Origin: Deltaproteobacteria bacterium
GTDB lineage: Bacteria > Desulfobacterota > Desulfobacteria > Desulfobacterales > SURF-15
Direction: 5' to 3'
Assembly (NCBI GenBank): GCA_019309565.1
Contig: JAFDFZ010000001.1
Location: forward strand, 34,776-98,775
Length of the DNA: 64,000 nt
Positions 44,929 to 54,147 of this stretch are shown in pieces. The position numbers and the translations under genes are program-made. The notes under the pieces were generated by a model. That model had not been told where the DNA came from. It ran no database searches and worked only from the letters and a program-made list of their open reading frames with translations. The first letter of the stretch is position 1, and each line of letters begins with the position of its first letter.

Positions 44929-45090
44929 AAGTGGTTCCTTTACCCGGCCTGTTATTCACATCGATCAAACCGTTATGATACTGCACAATACCTTATGCTG
45001 CGGCAACAGATAAGTTTCTACGCTTTTCCCGAGAGTTTGCTCGGAAAAAATGGCCCCTTCGAGGCAGTTGAATTAAGAACCCAGTTGTAA

Positions 45091-45181
45091 GTGATCTAAA
45101 GTGCCTAAAGTTAAGGTATCGCTTCGCTCTTTCATCTTAAAAATAGACCAAATTCCTTAACTTTAGTTCACTTTAGCTCAC
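45091..45181. repeat. Large inverted repeat with 26-27 base arms
   Basis: The left arm 45091-45116 (GTGATCTAAAGTGCC...) pairs with the right arm 45155-45181 (...CACTTTAGCTCAC) with few mismatches around a 38-base centre. Part of the right arm (CTTTAGTTCACT) recurs directly at 45188-45199. The arrangement resembles a dispersed palindromic element. It may also act as a terminator for alaS transcripts. Confidence 0.65.
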
Positions 45182-45204
45182 TTTAAACTTTAGTTCACTA
45201 TAAA

Positions 45205-45266
45205 CGCTTATCAAAAGCATGTAATTCAATAACGACAACAAATTGTCGATCTGAGGTTGATAAGCG
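45205..45266. repeat. Nested palindrome directly after alaS
   Basis: CGCTTATCAA (45205-45214) pairs perfectly with TTGATAAGCG (45257-45266). Inside it CGACAA and TTGTCG form a second stem around CAAA. The outer right arm ends one base before the alaS stop codon. It would form a branched 3' structure on the alaS mRNA. Confidence 0.6.
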
Positions 45267-45267
45267 C

Positions 45268-47913
45268 CTATCCATGATTTTCTTCAACCAGCTCGTAAAC
45301 CTTTTCAAGTGCCTGGTCCAGTTTCTCCGGCCTGTTACCCCCTGCCTGCGCCATGTCCGCACGCCCCCCTCCGCTGCCTCCGACTATCGAGGCGATTTCT
45401 TTTACCAGCTTCCCCGCATGCAAGCGATGGGTAAGATCTTTGGTGACAACGGCCACCAGAAGCGCTTTTTTCCCGGATACACTTCCCAGCACCACCACAC
45501 CGGAAGCTATCTTATCTTTGAATCTATCTGCAAGATCTCTTAAAGCCGCAGCAGAATCTACCGCCACCTTTTTGGAAAGAACCCGGATACCGTTTATCCG
45601 CCTTGCAGCCTCTTCGGCATCTCCTGCAGACAGCAAGCTTAGTTTTTCTTTGAGAGACTCGATTTCCTTCTCCAGCATGCGCTGACTTGAGATCAGGTTT
45701 TGAATTCTCTGTGGCAGGGCTTCTGGTTTTTCTTTAAGCAAACGCGCACTTTCCTTAAGCAAACGGAAATGTGCAAGTGTAAAATCCACCGCAGCCTCCC
45801 CGGTTAAGGCTTCAATCCGGCGAACCCCGGCAGACACACCGCATTCATTGGTAATTCGAAAAAGGCCGATATCACCGGTTCTTCGCGTATGGGTTCCGCC
45901 GCAAAGCTCCTTGCTGAAATCGGCAAGCGATACCACACGAACGCGATCTTCGTATTTTTCCTCGAAAAGCGCTGTGGCACCCGACTTGAGAGCATCTTCT
46001 GCTGGCATCTCTTGAATATCAACAGGTACGTTTTCGCGAATTCTCAAATTGACCATTCGCTCAATGGCACTCAGTGTTTGAGGATCTATCCGGGCAAAGT
46101 GGGTAAAATCAAATCTAAGCCGATCTGAAGCAACCAGCGATCCTGCCTGTTTCACATGCTCCCCGAGCACCTCCCGCAGCACGGAATGCAGAATATGAGT
46201 AGAGGTGTGGTTTCGCGCTGTAGCCTCCCGGGCTCTGGCATCCACTGTTAAGGTGACGGCATCGTTCTTTTTCAGGGTTCCGGAGCGAACCACCCCCTTG
46301 TGGATAATCAAGCCGGTGGGATCTTTGATGGTCTGATTTACCGTCATTTCAGCCGGGGGGTTTACCCCATGTGAGCAGATGATCCCGACATCCCCCACCT
46401 GCCCACCGGCTTCCGGGTAAAAGGGAGTCATATCGGTCACTACCTCTACGGTACCTCCGCCTGCGGCCTGGGCAACTTCCTTGCCCTCCTTTACAATGAC
46501 AAGTATCTTGCCTGTGCAACTTATGGTATCATATCCAACGAACTTCGGCCTTACGGCTTTCTCTGAAAGGCTTTTGTATGCATCAATGGCTTTCTCGAAC
46601 CGCATGGTTGATTTTGATCTCTCTCGCTGTATGGCCATTTGGCTTTCAAAGCCTTCCAGATCCAACTCAAGATTCTCATCCCTTACCACATCCCGCACGA
46701 TATCAACGGGAAACCCGTAAGTGTCATAAAGTTTAAAGATCAAAACGCCGGGAACAACGGATTGCCCTTTGGCCTTCAAATTCGTAAGGGACTCTTGTAA
46801 AAGTTTAAGGCCGTTGTCCAGTGTTTCTGAAAATCGCACCTCTTCGTTTCTGATAAGATTGGTGATAAAGGCGGCCGACTCTTTCAGCTCCGGATAGGCA
46901 CTGTGCATGATATCAAAGACCAGACTGGCCGTATCGCAAAGAAAGGGCTTTCTAAGGCCCAGGGTTCGACCGTAACGAATGGCTCTTCGAAGAATCCGCC
47001 GCAGCACATAGCCTCTGCCCTCGTTGGAAGGAATCACCCCGTCTCCTATCAAGAAAGCAGCGGCCCGACTGTGATCTGCAATCACTTTCATAGCAACGTC
47101 CGATTCGGGACTGGTTCCGAGTCGCTTTCCGCAAAGCGCTTCAACCTTATGAATAACGGGCATGAACAAATCGGTTTCATAATTTGTTGGGGCATTCTGC
47201 AGGATCGACGCCATGCGCTCAAGCCCAAGCCCGGTGTCGATACTGGGCTTGGGAAGCGGGGTCATGTTTCCGGAGCCATCACGGTTAAACTGCATGAAAA
47301 CAAGATTCCACAGCTCCAGGTACCGGTCGCACTCGCACCCCACTTTACAATCAGAGCGCCCACAGCCGAATGCTTCACCTCTGTCTATGATGATCTCCGA
47401 ACAGGGTCCGCAGGGGCCCGTATCTCCCATGGACCAAAAATTATCTTTTTCTCCAAATCGAACGATTCTGTCTACCGGAACCCCGATGCTTTCGTGCCAC
47501 AGTTTAAAGGCCTCCTCATCGTCGAGATAAATGGATATCCAAAGTTTGTCTGCTGGAAGCCCATAACCGTTGACCAAAAGATCCCATGCATACTCAATGG
47601 CCTTTTCCTTGAAATAGTCTCCAAATGAAAAATTACCCAGCATTTCAAAGAAAGTATGATGCCTGGCTGTGTAACCAACGTTTTCCAGATCGTTATGTTT
47701 TCCTCCCGCTCGGACACATTTCTGAGAGGTGGCTGCCCTTACATACGGCCGTTTCTCTTCACCGAGAAAAACCCGTTTAAATTGAACCATGCCGGCATTG
47801 GTAAACAGCAGCGTAGGATCATCATGGGGTATAAGCGAAGAGCTTCGAACAATCTGATGCCCGTGTTTTTTAAAATATTCAAGAAAAAGACTTCTAACTT
47901 CATTTCCCGTCAT
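45268..47913 (-). CDS. alaS: Alanyl-tRNA synthetase
   Basis: The 881-residue enzyme charges tRNA-Ala. ATG 47913 gives the standard N-terminus, MTGNEVRSLFLEYFKKHGH. Class II motifs follow: TNAGMVQFK, TARHHTFFEMLGNFSFGDYF, and GLGLERMASIL. The editing domain has HTSTHILHSVLRE and CGGTH zinc-site residues. The C-terminal DHHA1 segment ends in GGSGGGRADMAQAGG. It follows recA by 41 bases, and the pair is common in proteobacteria. Confidence 0.97.
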   Translation of the reverse strand: MTGNEVRSLFLEYFKKHGHQIVRSSSLIPHDDPTLLFTNAGMVQFKRVFLGEEKRPYVRAATSQKCVRAGGKHNDLENVGYTARHHTFFEMLGNFSFGDYFKEKAIEYAWDLLVNGYGLPADKLWISIYLDDEEAFKLWHESIGVPVDRIVRFGEKDNFWSMGDTGPCGPCSEIIIDRGEAFGCGRSDCKVGCECDRYLELWNLVFMQFNRDGSGNMTPLPKPSIDTGLGLERMASILQNAPTNYETDLFMPVIHKVEALCGKRLGTSPESDVAMKVIADHSRAAAFLIGDGVIPSNEGRGYVLRRILRRAIRYGRTLGLRKPFLCDTASLVFDIMHSAYPELKESAAFITNLIRNEEVRFSETLDNGLKLLQESLTNLKAKGQSVVPGVLIFKLYDTYGFPVDIVRDVVRDENLELDLEGFESQMAIQRERSKSTMRFEKAIDAYKSLSEKAVRPKFVGYDTISCTGKILVIVKEGKEVAQAAGGGTVEVVTDMTPFYPEAGGQVGDVGIICSHGVNPPAEMTVNQTIKDPTGLIIHKGVVRSGTLKKNDAVTLTVDARAREATARNHTSTHILHSVLREVLGEHVKQAGSLVASDRLRFDFTHFARIDPQTLSAIERMVNLRIRENVPVDIQEMPAEDALKSGATALFEEKYEDRVRVVSLADFSKELCGGTHTRRTGDIGLFRITNECGVSAGVRRIEALTGEAAVDFTLAHFRLLKESARLLKEKPEALPQRIQNLISSQRMLEKEIESLKEKLSLLSAGDAEEAARRINGIRVLSKKVAVDSAAALRDLADRFKDKIASGVVVLGSVSGKKALLVAVVTKDLTHRLHAGKLVKEIASIVGGSGGGRADMAQAGGNRPEKLDQALEKVYELVEENHG

Positions 47914-47954
47914 AAGTATCCCGGCGGACCTCCTGTAAAAAATCTCTTCATTTC

Positions 47955-48989
47955 TCAAACCGATGCATCCACAGGGGAACCTTCGGCCTGTTCATTGGAA
48001 AAACCCATCGCCTCTTTTATCTTTGCGTAGATGTCGTTGGAGATATCGGTGTTTTCCTGTAAAAATTTCTTTACGTTTTCACGGCCCTGGCCTATCCTCT
48101 CCCCGTTGTACGAATACCAGGCACCGCTTTTTTCAACAATTCCCGCCTCTACCCCCATATCCAGCAGGTCTCCGGCACTGGAGATGCCCTCGCCGTACAT
48201 GAGGTCAAATTCCGCTTCCTTAAACGGGGGAGCCATTTTGTTTTTCACTACTCGAACCTTTGTTCGGTTTCCAACAATGTCCTGTCCTTCTTTGATGGCA
48301 CCGGTGCGACGAATGTCAAGCCGAACAGAGGCGTAAAATTTAAGAGCATTTCCTCCGGTTGTGGTCTCCGGGTTTCCGAAAACAATGCCGATTTTCATGC
48401 GAATCTGGTTGATAAAAATCAGGCATGTCATGGTTTTCCCGATGGTGCCTGTCAACTTTCGCAACGCCTGGGACATCAGTCGGGCCTGAAGTCCCATATG
48501 AGCATCGCCCATCTCGCCTTCAATTTCCGCTCTCGGTACAAGTGCGGCCACCGAATCAATCACGATAATATCTATAGCCCCGCTTCTGACCAGCATATCG
48601 GCAATCTCAAGAGCCTGTTCTCCCGTATCCGGCTGAGAGACAAGAAGCTCTTCGCAGTTCACCCCGAGTCTTTTGGCGTAAGCCGTGTCAAGAGCATGTT
48701 CCGCATCAATGAAGGCTGCTATCCCGCCCTGCTTTTGAGCTTCTGCAACAGCGTGAAGAGCCAGTGTGGTTTTCCCGGAGGATTCAGGCCCGAATATTTC
48801 GATCACCCTGCCCCTAGGAAGACCGCCAACCCCCAAGGCTCTGTCCAAAGCAAGCGAGCCGGTTGAGATCACCGGCACCCGAATGACGGGTCGGGCTCCA
48901 AGTTTCATTATGGAGCCTTTTCCGAATTGACGCTCAATCTGTGTCATTGCGGTTTCAACCGCCTTTTCCTTGTCAGGTGAAATGGCCAT
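47955..48989 (-). CDS. recA: Recombinase RecA
   Basis: The 344-residue protein forms filaments on single-stranded DNA for homologous recombination and LexA cleavage. ATG 48989 has AGGAGGA just upstream. The Walker A site GPESSGKTT is near residue 68. [21 protein letters not shown] and the DNA-binding L2 loop [14 protein letters not shown] are intact. I could not identify a convincing LexA box in the 105 bases upstream. It may be read from the thpR side as well as from its own promoter. Confidence 0.98.
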   Translation of the reverse strand: MAISPDKEKAVETAMTQIERQFGKGSIMKLGARPVIRVPVISTGSLALDRALGVGGLPRGRVIEIFGPESSGKTTLALHAVAEAQKQGGIAAFIDAEHALDTAYAKRLGVNCEELLVSQPDTGEQALEIADMLVRSGAIDIIVIDSVAALVPRAEIEGEMGDAHMGLQARLMSQALRKLTGTIGKTMTCLIFINQIRMKIGIVFGNPETTTGGNALKFYASVRLDIRRTGAIKEGQDIVGNRTKVRVVKNKMAPPFKEAEFDLMYGEGISSAGDLLDMGVEAGIVEKSGAWYSYNGERIGQGRENVKKFLQENTDISNDIYAKIKEAMGFSNEQAEGSPVDASV

Positions 48990-49094
48990 GCGTTCCTCCT
49001 GTTCGTAATGAATCCAATAGATCGCCTCCCGTGGTAATTGAACAGCCTGCATCCCCTCCCCACAGGCACAAACGGTTCATTCACTTTTTTCGGT

Positions 49095-49667
49095 TCATAC
49101 CCTCATGGGAATCTTCAGCAAAGGAGTGTAAACAGCCCCAGTGGGTTTTAATTCGCTTTTGATCAGATACAGCTCACGGACGGTGAACACATCGGATCGA
49201 AAATCCTTGAATGTATCCATGGCATGTTGAAGTGTCTCCATACTGGTTCTGCCCTTAAAACGTCCCAGCGTGAGATGGCTCTGAAACGCTCTTGTTTCCT
49301 TTGGAAAATCCTCACGAAAAAGCTCCTCCTCCAGCCGTTTTTTAAGCCCATGGAGCAGGTCCAACCGCCCAGCGATGCCGGCCCACAGCACACGAGGTCG
49401 TTTAATATCCGGAAATACACCGATGCCCTTAACCACCAGATCCATGGTGCCCGCACCGCTTGTCGATCGTGCCATAGCGCTTGCTATCTTTTCGACTTGC
49501 GATGTATTGATGTTTCCCAAAAATTTCAATGTGAGATGAATGTTCTCCGATGGAACCCATTTTATCCTAAAACCGAAGTTTTTCAAACGATCCTGAATCT
49601 CTTTCATCGAGGACAGAATCGTTCTTGGAAGCTCAAATGCGATGAAAGCTCTGATGGTATCCGGCAT
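49095..49667 (-). CDS. thpR: RNA 2',3'-cyclic phosphodiesterase
   Basis: The 190-residue protein belongs to the 2H phosphoesterase family (LigT/ThpR). The two catalytic HxTx motifs are HLTLKFLGNI near residue 45 and HLTLGRFKG near 130. It opens 2',3'-cyclic phosphates of RNA. It begins 16 bases after the DUF39 stop codon and precedes recA, so it sits inside a leftward transcript. Confidence 0.92.
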   Translation of the reverse strand: MPDTIRAFIAFELPRTILSSMKEIQDRLKNFGFRIKWVPSENIHLTLKFLGNINTSQVEKIASAMARSTSGAGTMDLVVKGIGVFPDIKRPRVLWAGIAGRLDLLHGLKKRLEEELFREDFPKETRAFQSHLTLGRFKGRTSMETLQHAMDTFKDFRSDVFTVRELYLIKSELKPTGAVYTPLLKIPMRV

Positions 49668-49683
49668 TGAAAATGCAAATCAA

Positions 49684-50850
49684 CTAACGGGGAAGCGTAA
49701 ACTGCGGCTCACCAAGCAAAAAGCTGCCATTTAAGATCCATTTTTTTAAGGTTTCTGCGATCTCTCGAGCTTTAACGTAGCTTGAAAGTGGTACCGCCTG
49801 AACCCATTGACCATTTAGCTTGATATGGCCGCTTTTTAATTCCGCGTAACTGACACGGCCCAGGCTTCTTGAAATGCCATTGGGATAATCGTTCCCGTAG
49901 TCGACGATTTGTGTGAATATTTGCTCATCGGAGATCGCCGTGTATTGAGCCATTTTCTCGTTTAATATCGGGATCGGAATCCCCAGCCCTACAGCAAGCG
50001 AGCAGCCATAGCCCAGGATACTGACACCCTTCAACCATTCCGACTTCATCTTTTTAAGATCCCCCATCACCCATAGTGTACCGCCCGGAACCAGCGGAAT
50101 CCCCTTTCGGCTGCGCTTCACCCCGGGTTTGTGCTGAGTACCATGCCAGGTAACATATCCCTGTGCACCTCCTAAAAAAATCCTGGTACCCAGCCCGATG
50201 GTCATGTAATACGGATCATTAAAAAGCGGGCTTAATTGGCCGGCCGAACAATAATTGGCATTCCCTGCTTTTGGTTTGAGCACACCCATATAAGTATAGA
50301 TGATCTTGTCGGTAAGATTTACCGCACAGTTGTAGTTCTGGTATCCATTTCTCGGATTGCACAATACCGCCTGGGGTAAGGTTCGCAGCGTAACCTCTTT
50401 TTCAATCATCCGATTTGGATAGCAAGATGTGCCATAGGCGGTTGCCTTTAAATGAACCCGCCGCCCATCCACCAGATCCTGAATGACATGCCCGCCTCCA
50501 TAGTTGAACTCCCCGGGATAGACCTTGTTCAAAGGGTCGTCTTCACAGGGTTCGGTTGCACCAATATAGCAATCCACAGCTGCCAGCGCTGCATATGCAG
50601 GTACATTGTTGAGCCATACTTTCGAGGCCTTGATGGTGGGTACGGAATGGCCGAAGTTAATGAAAGCCCCGGATGAACACATCGGGGCAAAAGTGCCTGT
50701 TGTCACCACATCCACATGGTTAGCAGCATCCACCGCCCCCTCATCTCGAACGATGTCGATCATCTCCTCGGCAGTGACAACCACAACATCGCCGGAGCGA
50801 ATCTTATCATTGATTTGCTGATAGGTTTTATTGATTTTTTGTTTGCTCAT
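49684..50850 (-). CDS. DUF39 homocysteine-biosynthesis protein
   Basis: The 388-residue protein matches the DUF39 family, which in methanogens and sulfate-reducing deltaproteobacteria makes homocysteine from aspartate semialdehyde and sulfide. Conserved cysteines are seen in PMCSSGAF, SCYPNR, NANYCSAGQL and GYGCSLAVG. It ends without the CBS domains of some members. ATG 50850 is chosen over TTG 50877; neither has a strong ribosome-binding site. The NIL/ferredoxin partner protein is not in this window. Confidence 0.85.
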   Translation of the reverse strand: MSKQKINKTYQQINDKIRSGDVVVVTAEEMIDIVRDEGAVDAANHVDVVTTGTFAPMCSSGAFINFGHSVPTIKASKVWLNNVPAYAALAAVDCYIGATEPCEDDPLNKVYPGEFNYGGGHVIQDLVDGRRVHLKATAYGTSCYPNRMIEKEVTLRTLPQAVLCNPRNGYQNYNCAVNLTDKIIYTYMGVLKPKAGNANYCSAGQLSPLFNDPYYMTIGLGTRIFLGGAQGYVTWHGTQHKPGVKRSRKGIPLVPGGTLWVMGDLKKMKSEWLKGVSILGYGCSLAVGLGIPIPILNEKMAQYTAISDEQIFTQIVDYGNDYPNGISRSLGRVSYAELKSGHIKLNGQWVQAVPLSSYVKAREIAETLKKWILNGSFLLGEPQFTLPR

Positions 50851-50883
50851 GCGATTTGTTCTTATGGATCTGCGCAACAGACA

Positions 50884-52263
50884 TCAGCCGCCGTATGTTT
50901 CGACATCTTTTATCTTTGACAGAACATTGTTTTCGATCCAGGAAGCATCCCACCATTCCACCGGATTGACAAAGGTATGATGGATCAGGATGCTGAAATG
51001 CAGATGATCTCCGCCTGCCAAACCGCTGCTGCCAGTAAGTCCGATAATATCTCCCTTTGAAACCATCTGCCCGGGTTGAACCTGGATCGCACTTAAATGG
51101 GAATACATGCTGAATATTCCAAATCCATGGTCGATGATAACGGTATTGCCATAGATGCCCAGTTTGTCTGAAAATACGATTCTGCCGTTGTTGGCTGCAA
51201 GCACTTTGGATCGGGCAATGGAAGCCAAATCAATGCCCAGATGAACCTGGCTGTCGATTTTTTTCTGCCCGTAGAAATAGTCCCGATGATCCGCAAAACC
51301 GGCTTTCCGGGCGGAATTGGGCAACCTTAGAAAGATGCCGTTCCAATGCATTTTCGAATCGGGATGGCTGACAAGTTCCTTTATTTTCTTATAGCTTTCC
51401 CTGCGTAGATCCCTGTTTACTTTGAGGAAAATTTCAACGGGCGAAAGCCGACTCGCCTGGGGCAGTTCATTAGAAAATTCCGGCATTTTCGCCGATAGAA
51501 ACCTGTCTGAAAGAGTAATCTTATCTTTTCTGAACCTCTTTTTTATGATGTAATGAGGAATAGCAGCCACCGAACGATTGCCGGCGGCATCGGTTGCCTG
51601 GACGAACATCTTGGTGCCCCGCCCCTGATCATACCTAAGAGCAAAGAAGGCCATAAAGAGGCCGGGATCCTTGAAGTAGCCTGAAAATCCGGGATAAAAA
51701 TCTTCTTCCACATGCACCCCGTTTTTCGGGCACGCTTCAGACAACCTGTATATCACAAGGGCGGCCCCTCCCTGAGCCACGTTATGGAATCTGGTCAGGA
51801 TATCGATCACCGGTGGTTTCGTGTCAATGATAACCGGTTTTTCGACGACCGCCTGATTTCCCTTCAGCCGGCCCCGCCAGGAAAAATCTCTTACAACGAT
51901 TCGCAATGTTGCCTGCCCGTCTTCAATTCCAAGCTCTCTTGGCTCAAGTGTAACACGGAAAGATTCTTTCTCAACATCCCCTCCCCCCAGAAATCCGCTT
52001 CCTGGAAAATTCTCCTGCAGAAGCACATACTGCTTTGTGCCGCTGAGCAAACCGAACCATATGCTGCGCAAACCGCTTTTATTGTCCGCAACCGTAACCG
52101 AAAATGTCTGGGAAATCCCAAGCGCAGGACCGGGAAGTTGGAATGTGACGGCAGGTTTCTCACCTTCTAACCGTACGATTAGGATCCAGATCACCGGTAC
52201 CAGCACAACAAGGCCAAGAACCGCAAAAAACCAGGATCTGATGTTTCTTGTATGCGATTTCAT
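50884..52263 (-). CDS. M23-family metalloendopeptidase, membrane-anchored
   Basis: A single N-terminal hydrophobic segment (about residues 12-30) exports the 459-residue protein to the periplasm. The C-terminal 120 residues are a LytM/M23 domain with HLGIDLAS and GDHLHFSI, the zinc-binding H-x3-D and HxH ligands. The central region (residues 35-270) holds Ig-like beta domains with VQATDAAGNRS. It probably cuts peptidoglycan cross-links or acts in envelope division. It starts the leftward run DUF39-thpR-recA-alaS. Confidence 0.9.
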   Translation of the reverse strand: MKSHTRNIRSWFFAVLGLVVLVPVIWILIVRLEGEKPAVTFQLPGPALGISQTFSVTVADNKSGLRSIWFGLLSGTKQYVLLQENFPGSGFLGGGDVEKESFRVTLEPRELGIEDGQATLRIVVRDFSWRGRLKGNQAVVEKPVIIDTKPPVIDILTRFHNVAQGGAALVIYRLSEACPKNGVHVEEDFYPGFSGYFKDPGLFMAFFALRYDQGRGTKMFVQATDAAGNRSVAAIPHYIIKKRFRKDKITLSDRFLSAKMPEFSNELPQASRLSPVEIFLKVNRDLRRESYKKIKELVSHPDSKMHWNGIFLRLPNSARKAGFADHRDYFYGQKKIDSQVHLGIDLASIARSKVLAANNGRIVFSDKLGIYGNTVIIDHGFGIFSMYSHLSAIQVQPGQMVSKGDIIGLTGSSGLAGGDHLHFSILIHHTFVNPVEWWDASWIENNVLSKIKDVETYGG

Positions 52264-52344
52264 ATGCGAATCTTAATTATCTTCAATGTCCAGGGCGCTA
52301 GGCCCGCTATTTCGGCATAGCCGGTATAATAAATTAAAATTCTC

Positions 52345-52428
52345 AAGTTTCGCACCCCTATCCTTTTAAAAGCTTTATTCGACTTAAGATCCATTGGCTA
52401 TTGTACGGTAAAACAGGGTGCGAAACTT
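52345..52428. repeat. MITE-like element with 13-bp perfect inverted repeats
   Basis: AAGTTTCGCACCC (52345-52357) and GGGTGCGAAACTT (52416-52428) are perfect inverted repeats with a 58-base centre, and TTAAAATT-like sequence lies outside both. The size and terminal repeats suggest a small non-autonomous element or dispersed palindrome. No transposase is seen. Confidence 0.55.
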
Positions 52429-52476
52429 AAGTTAAAATTAAATATCAGCTAATCCATTTCTAATCAAGTTTTGATT

Positions 52477-52659
52477 TTAGTTTTTTGATGAAATTTCTTG
52501 ACCCTGATTGGTATGATTCGCGGTTTCATTTGGCTGCAACTTTTGCCCCCGAGCATAGAACCTGGAACCGTTCCATTTAAGCATAAACCACCCTTCTGTG
52601 TTTCGAATAAAATCGATACCCGCAAAATTTACGGGCACAGCGCTTGTCTTTCTTGACAT
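52477..52659 (-). CDS. Possible small protein (60 aa)
   Basis: From ATG 52659 a 60-residue frame (MSRKTSAVPVNFAGIDF at its start) has a protein-like first half with aromatic residues (GWFMLKWNGSRFYARG) and a polar tail. There is no good ribosome-binding site. It is on the opposite strand to kdsA. I do not recognise it and cannot exclude a chance frame. Confidence 0.25.
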   Translation of the reverse strand: MSRKTSAVPVNFAGIDFIRNTEGWFMLKWNGSRFYARGQKLQPNETANHTNQGQEISSKN

Positions 52660-52762
52660 TTCATGGCCGGCCGGATAATAATGCAAACCGCTTGTACAGC
52701 AGTTTAAAAATTTAAAATCAGGGGAATGCCGCCGGAATCTATTGCTTCCCCTTTGTGTGCAA

Positions 52763-53635
52763 ATGGAAAGAAATCTTGTTCGGATAGGAAATATCAGCAT
52801 CGGAGCTGGCGCGCCGCTTGCCTTCATATTGGGGCCGTGTGTCATAGAAGATTACAAAACGACATTTGAAATTGCGAGATACCTGAAGGATCTGGCCGGA
52901 AATTTGCGCATCCCTCTTATATTCAAAGCCTCTTATGATAAGGCCAACCGCACTTCCATTGACTCATTCCGCGGTCCGGGTATTGGAGATGGGCTTGAAA
53001 TCTTAAGTGCCATTCGCAATGAACTGGGTGTTGCGGTGTTATCGGACGTTCATCAGGTTTCAGAGATCGAGCCGGCTGCACAAGTACTGGATGTTATCCA
53101 GATTCCGGCCTTTCTTTGCCGGCAAACGGATTTTGTGCTTGCGGTTGCAAAAACCGGAAAGCCGATTAATATTAAAAAGGGACAGTTTCTGGCTCCCTGG
53201 GATGTGGGAGAGGTGGTAAAAAAAGCAATGTCCACCGGAAACAGAAATATTCTTTTGACGGAACGAGGTATCACCTTCGGCTACAACAACCTGGTAGTGG
53301 ATTTCAGGGGTATTAAAATCATGCAGGATACAGGCTGGCCGGTAATATTCGATGCCACCCACAGCGTTCAGCTCCCAGGGGGTGATGGAAAAAGTTCTGG
53401 CGGGCAAAGAGAATTCGCGCCCCTGCTGGCGAAAGCCGCGGTGGCTGCCGGGGCAGACGGAATTTTTATGGAAGTTCACAAAAACCCGGACACAGCAAGG
53501 TGCGATGGTCCCAATTCGTTAAGACTCGATTCCTTGCACGATCTGTTGTTGCAGCTTATAGAAATTAGAAAGATAGTCTCCTCCGACACATTTTCCCAGC
53601 CACAGAAGTCGATACAAAATGGAAACTTCAGATGA
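52763..53635 (+). CDS. kdsA: 2-dehydro-3-deoxyphosphooctonate aldolase (KDO-8-P synthase)
   Basis: The enzyme condenses PEP and arabinose-5-phosphate to KDO-8-phosphate for lipopolysaccharide. ATG 52763 gives 290 residues, close to the usual 284. FILGPCVIED, KASYDKANRTS, IPAFLCRQTD, DATHSVQLPGG and MEVHKNPD are all family motifs. Upstream TTG 52742 and GTG 52757 are alternatives without better sites. Its stop overlaps the kdsC start as ATGA. Confidence 0.96.
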   Translation: MERNLVRIGNISIGAGAPLAFILGPCVIEDYKTTFEIARYLKDLAGNLRIPLIFKASYDKANRTSIDSFRGPGIGDGLEILSAIRNELGVAVLSDVHQVSEIEPAAQVLDVIQIPAFLCRQTDFVLAVAKTGKPINIKKGQFLAPWDVGEVVKKAMSTGNRNILLTERGITFGYNNLVVDFRGIKIMQDTGWPVIFDATHSVQLPGGDGKSSGGQREFAPLLAKAAVAAGADGIFMEVHKNPDTARCDGPNSLRLDSLHDLLLQLIEIRKIVSSDTFSQPQKSIQNGNFR

Positions 53636-54147
53636 GACATCCCAAACTTAAAGATATCGAAGCCCTTCTTATTGATGTGGACGGAGTTCTGACTGACGGA
53701 ACCATTATTTACAACGACAATGGATCGGAAATCAAAGCTTTTAATGTAAAAGACGGACTGGGCATCCGGCTGCTTGGCGAGTCGGGTATCAAGATTTGTA
53801 TTGTGACAGGCAGGCGTTCTGAGGCCCTGTATCATCGATGCCGAAATCTGGGTATCGACCTAATTTTTGACAATGTAAAAGACAAAGCCGCTGTTCTGAA
53901 AGAAATCGAGAAGAAAACAGGTATTATTGCCGAAAAAATGGCGGCCGTTGGAGACGATCTTACGGATCTTCCTTTGATGAACAGGGTCGGTCTTTCCATC
54001 GCTGTCTCAAATGCCCATGAATTAGTTTTAAGCAAAGCGGATTTGGTTACCACTGCGCCCGGGGGAGAGGGTGCGGTCAGAGAAGTCTGTGAATCGATTC
54101 TGAAAGCCAAAGCACTTTGGGAACATATGCTTAAAGGGTTTTCATGA
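53632..54147 (+). CDS. kdsC: KDO-8-phosphate phosphatase
   Basis: The 171-residue HAD phosphatase releases KDO from KDO-8-phosphate. The nucleophile motif IDVDGVLTDG lies near residue 15, IVTGRRSEAL is motif II, and VGDDLTDLPLM holds the metal-binding acidic residues. It is a tetramer-type HAD without a cap domain. The start overlaps kdsA, and the stop overlaps lptC as ATGA, so all three are coupled. Confidence 0.95.
   Translation: MRHPKLKDIEALLIDVDGVLTDGTIIYNDNGSEIKAFNVKDGLGIRLLGESGIKICIVTGRRSEALYHRCRNLGIDLIFDNVKDKAAVLKEIEKKTGIIAEKMAAVGDDLTDLPLMNRVGLSIAVSNAHELVLSKADLVTTAPGGEGAVREVCESILKAKALWEHMLKGFS

Larger units (their letters stand above)
44929..45267. other. Intergenic region built mainly of palindromic repeats
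   Basis: This 339-base gap between the convergent radical SAM and alaS genes contains two large inverted repeats (45091-45181 and 45205-45266). A short CCGAG/CTCGG hairpin lies near 45027-45043. No coding frame is convincing. Confidence 0.6.
52264..52762. other. Intergenic region with inverted repeat and possible small ORF
   Basis: This 499-base gap lies between the divergent M23 peptidase and kdsA genes. It contains the inverted repeat at 52345-52428 and a possible 60-residue minus-strand frame at 52477-52659. The kdsA promoter must also lie here, but no clear pair of boxes was found. Confidence 0.5.

Noticed and set aside
48990..49094. Possible LexA box upstream of recA
   Set aside because: No convincing CTG-N10-CAG or similar palindrome is present in the 105 bases before the start.
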